From Chrysophaeum taylorii (lineage: Eukaryota; Sar; Pelagophyceae; Pelagomonadales; Pelagomonadaceae): DNA of 38,442 bases. Position 1 is the first letter of the stretch, and each line of letters starts with the position of its first letter. Below are positions 1-9,259 of this stretch, one piece after another. Location: positions 1-38,442 of the forward strand of contig JAQMWT010000477.1 of NCBI GenBank assembly GCA_029834535.1, given 5' to 3'. The notes under the pieces were generated by a model. The model saw nothing but the letters and a program-made list of their open reading frames with translations, did not search any database and had not been told where the DNA came from. Both the position numbers and the translations under genes were made by a program.

Positions 1-571
1 TGTGTCGAAGGAACTTCATATTTGAGCGAGCGGGGCGGTCAAAAGGCGGAGCTCATATTTGGACTTGCCCGGGCCATGAAGGGGCCTACTAACGTACGAG
101 CCAAAACCAGTACGGTAATAGCGAAGATCACTGCGAGAAAAGGATTCGCATCTTTAGCATTCGGAGGCGCCTACTGGGTGTTATGAGCACCAGCGACAGC
201 AGACGCGAGGAAAGTAAACACGTAGTCCAGTTCAGTGTCATCCATCAAGGTAGAGAGAATAGGATGGACAGGCCTTCCACACAGGGAATCCAGGCTCAGA
301 TTGGAGATTCCGAGCGCCTCTTGTCTTCGGTGCTATTGGATACTGAGTCGTACAAATCTAATGCGCCGGAATGAAGCTAGAGTCAGACGGATGACGCAGC
401 GTCCTAGAGTTAGGCAGTTTCGTATGAAATACACCTCGCTGCCCAACCTCGATTGTATCGGTCGTTCCTAGGGAACTGCTTGAAGATTTCCTCGTATAAT
501 TTCCGACATAATCAAACAACTGTAAATCAGTTTTTTTCTTGGTTTCGTTCACGAGAGATCCTTGAAAGATT
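1..571. other. Left flank, no gene recognised
   Basis: Only short overlapping open frames on both strands are present and none shows a recognisable domain or convincing composition. The stretch is the host DNA into which the LTR retrotransposon on its right was inserted. A T-rich run near 530-542 is the only compositional feature I note. Confidence 0.5.
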
Positions 572-576
572 GCACA

Positions 577-912
577 TGTGGCGGCAACTCCCGCCTCCTA
601 AGGCTTACCCCTCTTCTAGGGCCCCCCCTTATCAGGGGCACCCTACTCCGTTCCGATGATGTCAGAGTTTTCTCTGACATCATCTTCCTTTTCCGTGACA
701 TGTGTCACCCTGATTTCTGATTTCGATTATCCTTGATCATAAAGCAACAGCCGATCCTCAAGTTGAGAGGACCAGGCGCAGGAGTTGTTTGTGGTCGCGT
801 GGCGGGAGAACGGCCATCCTCGTCCAGTGATCCCTCCAAAGGCACGGACGCGATCGGCGAGCCAGGATTCGAAGGCACGCCAGGTAGCCCCCAAAATTCT
901 CCTTACGCCACA
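577..912 (+). repeat. 5' LTR of element A
   Basis: This 336-bp copy matches 8565-8899. The only difference I found is one extra C in the C run near 620 (seven versus six). It begins TGTGGCGG and ends CGCCACA, a short imperfect terminal inverted repeat typical of LTRs. It contains a 13-bp perfect hairpin, annotated separately. Confidence 0.95.
655..684. promoter_or_regulatory. Perfect 13-bp hairpin inside the 5' LTR
   Basis: GATGATGTCAGAG (655-667) and its exact reverse complement (672-684) are separated by TTTT. The same hairpin is in the 3' LTR at 8642-8671. Its role is unknown. It could act in RNA folding, transcription termination or polyadenylation, or as a palindromic protein-binding site, since the arms contain TGACATCA, which resembles bZIP sites. 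Confidence 0.6.
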
Positions 913-914
913 GG

Positions 915-937
915 TGGTGGAGGAATACGAGATTCGA
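915..937 (+). promoter_or_regulatory. Probable primer binding site
   Basis: Two bases after the 5' LTR the sequence starts TGGTGGAGGAATACGAG and runs on through GATTCGAG. Its reverse complement ends in CCA and contains TTCGAATC-like T-loop sequence, as expected for the 3' end of a tRNA. The spacing between the T-loop-like part and CCA is one base longer than in a standard tRNA, so the tRNA identity is left open. Confidence 0.5.
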
Positions 938-1377
938 GCGACTATATCGGTCGCAGCGAACTAGTGCATCTTGCATTCTCTACACGGTCCGGACAAGCCG
1001 TGCGCGCCCTGATCAAGCGCGCCGACAAGGAATTCCAGAAGGACCATTGCCGTGGGAAAGTTCCCCGGCCGGATACGTTTGTCGTCGGAAGTGACGACGC
1101 GCGATTTGGTGCTAACCGACGCGCAACCCGGGTACCGCTGCCGCAGGCGAGCGGAGTGAGATCGCAACTCACGGATAAGGCATTGTTTGCCGGGCAGAGA
1201 CGAGTTCTGCCGCCCACCGTACGGATAGATTTGTCGGTGGAAGACGCACGCAACGACGATATTACGCGTGTCGTGGACGATTAGAAGTTCCGGAGCCGAA
1301 GGAGCACGAGAACGACGACGACTCAACCATTTTGGACCCGCTCTGATCTCGGCCGACTAGAACGAGCCAGAGCCGAT

Positions 1378-1620
1378 ATGGAAGACGATGATGCTGCCGT
1401 CGAGCAGCTACGATATGAAGAACCGCCAAGCCGTCAGGATGAGACGAACGAGCGGAATGATGATGATGATAATGATGACGATGAAGAAGAGCACGACACA
1501 GAAGTTGACGAGGAAGAAGAGCTAAACTACAACTACGACAAGCCCACGGAGAGACCGCGGGAGGACGATCGACAGCTCCGTCAACGCGTGCAGAACCCCC
1601 GGATGCACGAAAATGAATGA
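1378..1620 (+). CDS. Small acidic ORF overlapping the gag start
   Basis: This 80-codon frame is extremely rich in Asp and Glu, with runs such as DDDDNDDDEEE. It lies in the leader of element A and ends in TGA that overlaps the gag-pol start codon (ATGAATGA at 1613-1620). It could be a separate leader peptide, or an N-terminal part of Gag reached by frameshifting. No domain is recognised. The overlap would suit termination-reinitiation, but coding status is uncertain. Confidence 0.35.
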   Translation: MEDDDAAVEQLRYEEPPSRQDETNERNDDDDNDDDEEEHDTEVDEEEELNYNYDKPTERPREDDRQLRQRVQNPRMHENE

Positions 1621-4600
1621 GTTCTACGAGGCTCACTTGCGGGCATTACGCGAAGAGAACGAACGCGCGCAAGAACGACTTTTAAAACAAATAGGGGAAG
1701 AGAACGAACGAAAAGAACGGCTACAACGGAAGGAGAACGAAGAATTAAAAGAGCAACTGCGCCGGGCCAACGCTCGAGCGGACGCCTTCCAGGAACAAGT
1801 AAGCTCGTTGACCCGTGAAAGAGACGAGTTACGTACGCCGAGTCGATCAAGGCGAGCGAGCAGCCCGGAGTCCCGAGCTGAGGAAGAGCCGCCGACTACA
1901 CGATCACGCGCGAAAGCTAGAAAGCCGCGCTATGAAGACGATGATGAAGAAGAAAAGGAGGAGACGCGCGGCGCCGGGAAGATCGACACCCAGGAGTTCT
2001 TGATGGGTTTTACGGATCGACTCGCGAGCGCGTTAGCTAAACACGATCGCAACAAGGAGCGGCGATCAACCTCTGGATTAAAAACCGAAACTTTTAAACT
2101 GGTTCTCGATGGACGCGATCAGGACCAGTTCGATTTAGATGCGGGTGCGGTGATGCGTACATTAGCCGAAGACCATTTCAGCTTGGAGAAATTCCGATAT
2201 CTGCTTCCCGCGACCCTGCGCGACACGGTCGCACCGATTTTTCGAGAACACTTAAAGCAATACGAAGACCTGTGTAAAGACCTCGATCACCCAGCGTCTT
2301 TCTATTTATGTCGGGATATCGACGATGAGGAGTACGGTTCCGTGGTACGACGGATACGACGATTGAACGAGAAGTATTGCCTCAAGATTTTGAAATATTT
2401 CCGAGAGAGTTGTCCGCTGCCAGTGACGGCAGAGGAATCATTACGAAAGTTACAATGCACGACCCAAGCGACCGTTCCGAAACGCTCTGGAGAACGTCAC
2501 GTGCATACATATTGCATTAAATTTCAGCAAGAAGCCATGGCATACTGTTCCGTGGCCAACCGAGATCTCAACGACGTGGAGATCATCTCTTACTTGATAC
2601 GTGGACTGGAGTCCGACGAATTGAAATCCCGCGTGCGAACGATGCGCAGCGGACACCAGGCGACGTATAAGACGTTTACGTCTACGTTGTCGCTGATTAC
2701 ACGGCTCGAAAACGACTTCGCCACAGCCATGGCGGGGAAGAACAGCCGAAACTCGATGAACCCCTCGAGCGGGAAGCCGCAGAAGCCGCCGCCTGGACGC
2801 GGAGGACGAGCTCTCGTCTCGGGAATGAAAGATAAAACGACGAAATATGAAGCCTTACGCCTCGAAGAGAATCCGAAAAAGTGGTTCGAGAGGCCGTGCA
2901 AGGACTGTGGGTTTTTCTTAGCGACCCACGACAAAGACGAACACGGGAACCGCGTCATTTGCAACCGCGGGCCCGACGACTACTATGTAGCGATGTGCAA
3001 ATACATTAAAGACGGCAGAAAGCCCATTTCGCGAGGACGATGGGAGAGCCGACAAAGGAAAGATAATCATTCGCGTGACGACGGTAGTTCTAATGCCACC
3101 TTCGGTTCGAGCGCTGCTCACGATATTCAGAGCAGACTCAATGATATGAGCACGCAGCTAACCACGGTTATGAGTACCGTGCAGCACTTAACAGATGGAC
3201 GCGGCCGATCGTCTTCGACACGAACAGGCCGTCGAGATAGCCGGAGCCCCCGACGCCACGACAAGAGCCGTAGTAGCTCGTGCCAGCGCCGACGGACAGA
3301 TAGCAGGAGCTCCAGCCGACATTCACGCCGCCGCCGGCGACGAAGATCTCGCGATCGAGATTCGGACGATGGTCGTTACCGAGAAGACTCGGGACAGTCG
3401 TCTGCAACGTTCGCATTTACGACCCCTTGCGGTCAACAGTTACCATTAGGAGTGACGGTGTACCCGAACACGGACACCCGCACCGACGACGCAGCCGACG
3501 CCCTTGCCGCGGCCGCATTCGAAGATCTTGCTCGCCCACCGATGGACGAGCCACCCAACGACGTGCTGACCAATCGTCGGTCTTTGGCTCAGATTTATGA
3601 GCAGATGTCGAGCGATGAGCTCGAAGATTCGAGCGAGGAACTCGAAGCTCCACGATACTGGGAAGGCGATTCAGATTCGGAAGCTGAAGAAGCTACACTT
3701 TGTGAACCAGTGTCTGCGTTAACGTTATTTGACGAGTCGTCCACGGACGACCCACCGTTTATTTTTGATGAGGAAGCCCTCGATGCCATCGGCTTCTCTT
3801 TGGACCCTCCAGAGACGACCGCTGGCGACCGAACTGGCTGTGAGCCAGACATGAATTTCTGCAGTGATAGCTCGTGCGCGCTTTCGACTGATGAGACGAT
3901 GACCAGCGCTAGTATTGCAGACGACGATTTTACGACAGAGTTGACGTCGGGGACGACGCCATCTTTTCCTGCGGACCCCTCCGAAACGGTTTCGATTACT
4001 ACGGATCGAGACACAGATACGCCGCCGGAAGAAAAGGATAGATTTATGAAGAAGATTAGCAGCGTTCTCAAGTGGGACGAAGACGAGCCGACGCGGAACC
4101 TGCAGGATTGGTGGACGAAAGCTCAGAATTTATTGCTAAAGAAGCCACCAGAACAACCGCACAGCTGCAGACTCAAAGCCGCAGCTGACACGGAACCGAT
4201 CGCCGATGCTGATGAGGATCAGCAGGCGACGAATGAATTTACAGATGCATTCTGGAAAGACGAAATGAATGATTTATGGGAGGGGTCCTTTGCTTCCGTG
4301 AACTACGAAGACCAGGATCCCCTACCAGCACTGATTCCCTCTGAGATTGTTTTGGAGGAAGAGCGGAAGCCGCCAGATAAAGAGGCTGCCGCGAGCATTA
4401 TGGCGAAGACGCCAACAACAGATAATACGAAAGCTCAAGCCGCGGTATCGATGCCCAACCCCGGAGATGAGCGATTCAGAGCCCGATGTGCTCACACTTC
4501 GTTGACGCCGCGAGATGGCAAGACGATCGAAGATGATTTGATTACCCTCAGTTGTTTAGATACGGGTTCTCTAACGTTTATGGCCTGTCACATCTACAAG

Positions 4601-7600
4601 AATCGTGACGGTCCGAAATTCTCGACGACCATCGGTGTCGATGGAATGGCCGATGTTTCTTATATTTGCCGAGAAATGGCCAAAAGGTTGACCAAAGATC
4701 AGTTGATTTTCGATGAAGGCGAACTTCCGATTAAGCGCAAGCTGTACGGATCAGGATTGAATACGACGACGATCCATCGTTGGATCGCCCTTCGGGTCGC
4801 TTTCGCCGACGACTTCGCTGCCCCCATTGTTGCTATTGTAGCCGATACGAATTATCTGTTCCTGTTGGGAGGGCGCGATATACGAGTTTTAGGAGCCATC
4901 GTGGATTTTCCCCATGATCGGATCTGTTTTTGTCGAACCCAAGTCGTCTACGGGCGCAAGAAGATTAAAGTTAAGGATGAACGAGTCGATGCACCAATCG
5001 TGACCTTTCGGTCTATTTACGATCGAAATCCGATAACCGTACCGATTTACAATCATCAACACGATGCCTTCCGGAAGAGTCTCGACCTGGTCAAGACTCG
5101 AGTTTATGCTCGTTTGAGCACGATTAAAGATCTCCGAAGCCCGCCGCCGGAACGTAAGGTAGCCATGGCTACGCGGGGACATGCTACGACCAAATTCTCC
5201 CCAGCTCCGGGAGAAGACGCGCGAGAAGTAATCGCTTATGCCGCGCGCACGCTTCAAATCGAGCCCGGTCGAACGTACAATCTACCGGTTATTTTGTCGA
5301 AGCCTATGGAAAAAGGACAGGTTTTCGTCGCTACGTTTGCTGAGAACGAGCAGTTGGGAGTTGTCGAAGGAATGTGTTCTTCTTACGAAGAGCGCAACCG
5401 GTCCGCTGCTCGGGTGGCGGTTACTGCCACGGAAGAAGTGCTGACGGTCGTCACTCAAGGCGAAGTCCTTGCGATTGGTGATATCGTTAGGTACGAAGAT
5501 GAGTTGAACGTCTCTACGATCAACGAACTTACGAAAGAATGTAAAGAGGGATACGACAAGGGGAACCTTTCTTTCACCGTTTCTGTCGCTAGTCACTTGA
5601 CGCGATGCGACGAATCTCCCCCGCCGATGCTGCTGAGCACGGTGCAGAAGGACGCTATGACCGCTATGACGGACAAGTCCCCCCTCAAACGACCTGAAGG
5701 CAGCGACGATTTCGCTCGAAGGTCAGAAACAGATGAAAAGAAATGCCGCGAGATCACCGAAGCGGAGATCCGCCGCCGATATGAAAAGGTTCAATGGCTT
5801 CCAATCACTTATCGCAAGGTGGTGATGCTGTTCAGTGGAGCCGGAGGCAGTACTTTAGGTCTCCAACGAGCCAACGAAACGTGTGGGACGTCGTTTCGAG
5901 TCGTGCTAGCACTCGATGCGTCGGACACCGCCAACCAGATCCACCACAAGAACTTTCCGAATATTCCTGTGGTGCAGCACACATTGTGTGGTCGTTATGT
6001 TACAACCTTACGGTTGATCGAATCTTATTTACCCTACGCGGAATGGTCGTCGTCGATGTGTGTCGCGTCACCACCCTGCGTACACTCCGCTCTGTGCAAT
6101 TTGACCTCCAGAGATGTTGGGAAAGGAGTTACCGCTACCCACTGGACGATGAAATTATGCAAGATGGCTGGTTTCTTCATGTGGTTGATAGAGCAGGAGG
6201 CTTCGATTATTTCTTACGTTGCACGTTTGCACCCTTACGTATACGTCGTCAATTTTTGCGACATCACTCCTAGTTTGATGAGCTGTCGCGTGCGCTTGTT
6301 AGTTTCCAGCCATCCGCTCCATTTGCGCGCAGTTCCAAAGACTTGCCAGAATATGCAGCAAAAGTTCGCCGCAGCACTTGGCTACGCCGACGAACGACAT
6401 TTACTTCAGATGAACAATTTAGGATCATCACGAGCCGCGACAGATGCAGCTTATACTGTTACGCGTGTCCCGCTTCGCGTAGGACCGCACCGTTCCGATT
6501 ACAGATCTCTGAATCTGGAAATGACTTCGGAGTTGCTGACGATGCCCCCTGATTTTGAGTGGGCCGGCCTCTCCAAAACTACCTCATTGAAACACTTGGC
6601 GTCCGTCGTGCCACCTGACACGATAGCCTTATTAATGCTCGATCTGCACAACTCTGTGACCAAGAAATTTCACCTGAGCGGCGAAGCTTTGCCGTCAGCG
6701 TTGAGTCCTGCAGACCGACCGTTTGATTATTATTTACAAATTGATGAAACCACCCTTCGTCACGTACAAGTTCCGCTGTTAAACACGCGCACACGTGTAA
6801 TAAGATGGGTGCCGACTGATGATCTTCAAGATCGCACCAAATGGAAACCTCCAGAGGTACCGTTGATTCCGCCTGCAATAGATGAGCCGGGGACGTCTCA
6901 TGCTTTTTCTGCTGGCCCCCCCCGACAACCAAATTTAGACGTTCCTCCAGATCCTGAGCGAGATCGGGAACCGAAGATTAAGAGTGAACCGAGTGTTCGT
7001 GTCAAAGGCGAGAAGATCAACAAAAGCCACCCGGAAGTGAAACTAAAATACGAGAAAAAGTTCGATGTGCCATGGAAAGATGCGCCGCGCGATGCCGAGG
7101 GTGCACCACTGCCGCAGACCCCTGAGCATATCAAGGACAACGAAGCAATGAAAGTTAAAATTCCTACGAAGGAAGAAGTTGACAAGGTTGTGCAGGAGCT
7201 GGGAATTCCTGACAATCCGCACTTAGATGACGAGGCGAAACTGATGCTTCGTCACTGTGTGCAATATTCATGGGCCTTTTTGGACCCGATTATGAGACCT
7301 GTGGACTCGCCTCCTGTGTCTCTACGATTCAAAGACGCGAATCCGCGACCGATAAAGATGACGCCCTACCGATTGACGCCTGCGAAACTCGAGTGTCTCC
7401 GCAAGCAGATCAGCGAGTGGTGCCGGGATGGAGTCATTCGTCCGGCCAACTCACCTTGGGGCTTTCCTGTGTTGATGCTTCCGAAGAAGGGAGCTGAGAT
7501 TGGAACGTCAAACGCGTTCCGTGCTGCAGTTGACTTACGTCAGCTCAACGATCAATTGGTCAATGACAGTTGGCCAAACATTCGTCAAGATGATGCTTTA

Positions 7601-8707
7601 GCCTTTCTCGCGATGAGACGATGGCGGACATGCATTGATATTAGATGGGGATACCACAACCTTCGTCTGGATCCGGCAGCGCAGGACGCTGTCACGATGG
7701 TTAGCCCACTTGGCGCTCATAGTTTCTTGCGATTACCTCTAGGTGTGAAGACGGCCGGAGCTCTTTTCTGCAAGCAAATGGCGAGCGACCTTTCGAAATG
7801 GATGTATCAAGACTTGGTTGCGTTTGTTGACGATATTATGATGGGATCCGACGATCTTCATCGACATTTACAAGTTTTGATCGAAGTGATGTGTCATTTG
7901 GCACAGAGAGGGTACAGCGGTCGAACCGCGAAGTTCCACCTTCTCAAGGATGATATAGAATTTCTGGAACACATTTCTACCCCAGAAGACTCTCCGCCCG
8001 AAGAACGACGTGTTCATGTAAGTCAGATCACGCCGGTGATGGTACCTCCGATCGTTGATCAAACTATCCGCAAACCCGAAGAAACCTTCCGTGATGATTA
8101 TCAGCACGGCAAGTTTGTTGTTTTCCGGATTCCTGACCGGAAGCGCTCTGATTGGCGCAAGAAGATTTATGTTGCCGAAGATTACGAGCCTTACGATTAC
8201 CAAAATGATCGTGTCGCTCTACATTTCTATTCCGATTTGGGTCCGAACGATGATGTCGCTTATTTCAAGCCGACCTCTCACCTTTCGCACCGCAAGCTCA
8301 AGCCCGAATTCAAGGACGTTGAAGGTCGAAGTTTCACCGACAAGTCCCGAATTTCCTCCAACACAACTCCTTGTGTCACGGATTTCGCTCCGCACGAGAT
8401 TGACGTGTTGGTCCCCAAGTTTATTTTACGCAGTGGTCGAGTTCCTGAACCGATCATCACCCGCGTTTACCAGAAGATTCGTTCACGAGATGCTCGTAAG
8501 GCGACGCCGCGCTCCTCGCGCGAGCACCTCGCTGGGGCAGCTCGAATTCTTACCAGGGGAGTCCTGTGGCGGCAACTCCCGCCTCCTAAGGCTTACCCCT
8601 CTTCTAGGGCCCCCCTTATCAGGGGCACCCTACTCCGTTCCGATGATGTCAGAGTTTTCTCTGACATCATCTTCCTTTTCCGTGACATGTGTCACCCTGA
8701 TTTCTGA
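1613..8707 (+). CDS. Gag-protease-methyltransferase-RT polyprotein of element A
   Basis: One 2364-codon frame. By residue: 1-75 is a charged coiled coil. About 120-380 is a helical capsid-like Gag. About 428-450 has a Cys/His cluster beginning CKDC that may bind zinc. About 520-590 is Arg/Ser-rich. About 980-1105 is a retropepsin-like region ending LLGGRDIRVLGAIVDF. About 1400-1680 is a cytosine-5 methyltransferase-like domain. About 1880-2125 is a Ty3/gypsy reverse transcriptase with FVDD at 2071-2074. The tail resembles sequence that follows integrase in some gypsy Pol proteins. RNase H and integrase are absent and the RT joins directly to the tail, which suggests an in-frame internal deletion. 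Where other retropepsins have D-S/T-G the aligned motif reads DGMADVS. The frame ends inside the 3' LTR. Start chosen at the ATG of MNEFYEAH, which leads straight into the coiled coil. Confidence 0.9.
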   Translation: MNEFYEAHLRALREENERAQERLLKQIGEENERKERLQRKENEELKEQLRRANARADAFQEQVSSLTRERDELRTPSRSRRASSPESRAEEEPPTTRSRAKARKPRYEDDDEEEKEETRGAGKIDTQEFLMGFTDRLASALAKHDRNKERRSTSGLKTETFKLVLDGRDQDQFDLDAGAVMRTLAEDHFSLEKFRYLLPATLRDTVAPIFREHLKQYEDLCKDLDHPASFYLCRDIDDEEYGSVVRRIRRLNEKYCLKILKYFRESCPLPVTAEESLRKLQCTTQATVPKRSGERHVHTYCIKFQQEAMAYCSVANRDLNDVEIISYLIRGLESDELKSRVRTMRSGHQATYKTFTSTLSLITRLENDFATAMAGKNSRNSMNPSSGKPQKPPPGRGGRALVSGMKDKTTKYEALRLEENPKKWFERPCKDCGFFLATHDKDEHGNRVICNRGPDDYYVAMCKYIKDGRKPISRGRWESRQRKDNHSRDDGSSNATFGSSAAHDIQSRLNDMSTQLTTVMSTVQHLTDGRGRSSSTRTGRRDSRSPRRHDKSRSSSCQRRRTDSRSSSRHSRRRRRRRSRDRDSDDGRYREDSGQSSATFAFTTPCGQQLPLGVTVYPNTDTRTDDAADALAAAAFEDLARPPMDEPPNDVLTNRRSLAQIYEQMSSDELEDSSEELEAPRYWEGDSDSEAEEATLCEPVSALTLFDESSTDDPPFIFDEEALDAIGFSLDPPETTAGDRTGCEPDMNFCSDSSCALSTDETMTSASIADDDFTTELTSGTTPSFPADPSETVSITTDRDTDTPPEEKDRFMKKISSVLKWDEDEPTRNLQDWWTKAQNLLLKKPPEQPHSCRLKAAADTEPIADADEDQQATNEFTDAFWKDEMNDLWEGSFASVNYEDQDPLPALIPSEIVLEEERKPPDKEAAASIMAKTPTTDNTKAQAAVSMPNPGDERFRARCAHTSLTPRDGKTIEDDLITLSCLDTGSLTFMACHIYKNRDGPKFSTTIGVDGMADVSYICREMAKRLTKDQLIFDEGELPIKRKLYGSGLNTTTIHRWIALRVAFADDFAAPIVAIVADTNYLFLLGGRDIRVLGAIVDFPHDRICFCRTQVVYGRKKIKVKDERVDAPIVTFRSIYDRNPITVPIYNHQHDAFRKSLDLVKTRVYARLSTIKDLRSPPPERKVAMATRGHATTKFSPAPGEDAREVIAYAARTLQIEPGRTYNLPVILSKPMEKGQVFVATFAENEQLGVVEGMCSSYEERNRSAARVAVTATEEVLTVVTQGEVLAIGDIVRYEDELNVSTINELTKECKEGYDKGNLSFTVSVASHLTRCDESPPPMLLSTVQKDAMTAMTDKSPLKRPEGSDDFARRSETDEKKCREITEAEIRRRYEKVQWLPITYRKVVMLFSGAGGSTLGLQRANETCGTSFRVVLALDASDTANQIHHKNFPNIPVVQHTLCGRYVTTLRLIESYLPYAEWSSSMCVASPPCVHSALCNLTSRDVGKGVTATHWTMKLCKMAGFFMWLIEQEASIISYVARLHPYVYVVNFCDITPSLMSCRVRLLVSSHPLHLRAVPKTCQNMQQKFAAALGYADERHLLQMNNLGSSRAATDAAYTVTRVPLRVGPHRSDYRSLNLEMTSELLTMPPDFEWAGLSKTTSLKHLASVVPPDTIALLMLDLHNSVTKKFHLSGEALPSALSPADRPFDYYLQIDETTLRHVQVPLLNTRTRVIRWVPTDDLQDRTKWKPPEVPLIPPAIDEPGTSHAFSAGPPRQPNLDVPPDPERDREPKIKSEPSVRVKGEKINKSHPEVKLKYEKKFDVPWKDAPRDAEGAPLPQTPEHIKDNEAMKVKIPTKEEVDKVVQELGIPDNPHLDDEAKLMLRHCVQYSWAFLDPIMRPVDSPPVSLRFKDANPRPIKMTPYRLTPAKLECLRKQISEWCRDGVIRPANSPWGFPVLMLPKKGAEIGTSNAFRAAVDLRQLNDQLVNDSWPNIRQDDALAFLAMRRWRTCIDIRWGYHNLRLDPAAQDAVTMVSPLGAHSFLRLPLGVKTAGALFCKQMASDLSKWMYQDLVAFVDDIMMGSDDLHRHLQVLIEVMCHLAQRGYSGRTAKFHLLKDDIEFLEHISTPEDSPPEERRVHVSQITPVMVPPIVDQTIRKPEETFRDDYQHGKFVVFRIPDRKRSDWRKKIYVAEDYEPYDYQNDRVALHFYSDLGPNDDVAYFKPTSHLSHRKLKPEFKDVEGRSFTDKSRISSNTTPCVTDFAPHEIDVLVPKFILRSGRVPEPIITRVYQKIRSRDARKATPRSSREHLAGAARILTRGVLWRQLPPPKAYPSSRAPLIRGTLLRSDDVRVFSDIIFLFRDMCHPDF
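5816..6655 (+). other. Cytosine-5 DNA methyltransferase-like domain inside element A Pol
   Basis: Seen in the frame: a SAM-binding motif I (LFSGAGGSTLGLQRAN, from 5828); an acidic residue after a hydrophobic strand (VVLALD), as in motif II; the catalytic Pro-Cys loop ASPPCVHS (Cys codon 6077-6079); an Arg-x-Arg strand SCRVRLLVSS (from 6281) at the place of motif VIII; and a C-terminal ELLTMPPDF plus SVVPPDTIALL resembling motifs IX and X. The order and spacing match C5 methyltransferases. Where the family has the Glu-Asn-Val motif VI, this frame reads VVNF, so the conserved Glu seems absent, and the Gln of motif VIII is Cys or Ser. The fold is supported; activity is uncertain. Confidence 0.8.
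7261..7980 (+). other. Reverse transcriptase domain of element A
   Basis: Classical Ty3/gypsy RT blocks are in order: an RPIKMTPYRLTP segment, IRPANSPWGFPVLMLPKK, the D-L-R-Q-L-N block, the TCIDIRWGYHNLRL block with the first catalytic Asp, a FLRLPLGVKTAGALF block, and AFVDDIMM with the two Asp of the usual Y/F-x-D-D motif (7823-7834). The domain ends soon after EFLEHIS, where the thumb and RNase H would normally continue. Confidence 0.9.
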
Positions 8708-8899
8708 TTTCGATTATCCTTGATCATAAAGCAACAGCCGATCCTCAAGTTGAGAGGACCAGGCGCAGGAGTTGTTTGTGGTCGCGTGGCGGGAGAACGG
8801 CCATCCTCGTCCAGTGATCCCTCCAAAGGCACGGACGCGATCGGCGAGCCAGGATTCGAAGGCACGCCAGGTAGCCCCCAAAATTCTCCTTACGCCACA
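8565..8899 (+). repeat. 3' LTR of element A
   Basis: This 335-bp LTR matches the 5' LTR apart from one C in a C run. It starts right after GGGGAGTCC, a weak polypurine tract, and ends at CCACA followed by the GCACA target duplication. The gag-pol frame continues 143 bases into it before its stop. The hairpin is at 8642-8671. Confidence 0.95.
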
Positions 8900-8921
8900 G
8901 CACACACCAAAAAATGAAGAC

Positions 8922-9259
8922 ATGTACATACCAGTAGGATCGGCGTTAATTTTAGGTATGCGACGTCCGTGCTGCTAACAGTTTTTTTTCTAGTTCGACG
9001 CAATCAACGCGATAGCACGCGTATTGTTAGGGAGATGAAGCTTATTATACACTTATTAGGTAATGGCTGGCCATGCCGCAAGAGCCGGTTTGTTGACCGA
9101 CACGTGGTTAGAATACGTGAACAAAAACGTTTAATACGTGTATTGATGCGTATGCCAATCGGGATGGGTTTAGAGCACAGGTGGTGCGGTAATTCTGCCA
9201 TCAAAGGCAAGTGGATTGGCGAGGATAGGTGGCAATTGAGATACGCACACCTTCCTTGA
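8922..9259 (+). CDS. Possible small spliced gene with a 38-nt intron
   Basis: An ATG at 8922 opens 11 codons and one base. A GTATGC...CTAAC...TTTTTTTTCTAG segment (8956-8993) then looks like a very short intron with donor, branch-point-like CTGCTAACAG and pyrimidine tract. Joining the sides gives a basic 99-residue protein in frame that ends at TGA 9257-9259. Without splicing the upstream frame stops within the segment. No domain is recognised. The start lies just right of the element A insertion, so the real gene may have been truncated. Chance is a serious alternative. Confidence 0.3.

Larger units (their letters stand above)
577..8899 (+). mobile_element. LTR retrotransposon A, Ty3/gypsy type, carrying a methyltransferase domain
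   Basis: The element is bounded by two direct LTRs (577-912 and 8565-8899) that start TGTGG and end CCACA. It is flanked by a perfect 5-bp target duplication GCACA at 572-576 and 8900-8904, which fixes both ends. A primer-binding-site-like sequence follows the 5' LTR and a short purine run (AGGGGAG) precedes the 3' LTR. One long gag-pol frame fills the interior. LTRs that differ visibly by only one base of a C run indicate a recent insertion. RNase H and integrase are not recognisable, so the copy is probably non-autonomous although its frame is open. Confidence 0.95.

Noticed and set aside
733..1284. 183-codon frame starting in the 5' LTR
   Set aside because: Most of its N-terminal third is LTR and its interior part has no domain. 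The same LTR-derived peptide appears again at 8720. It is treated as leader sequence.
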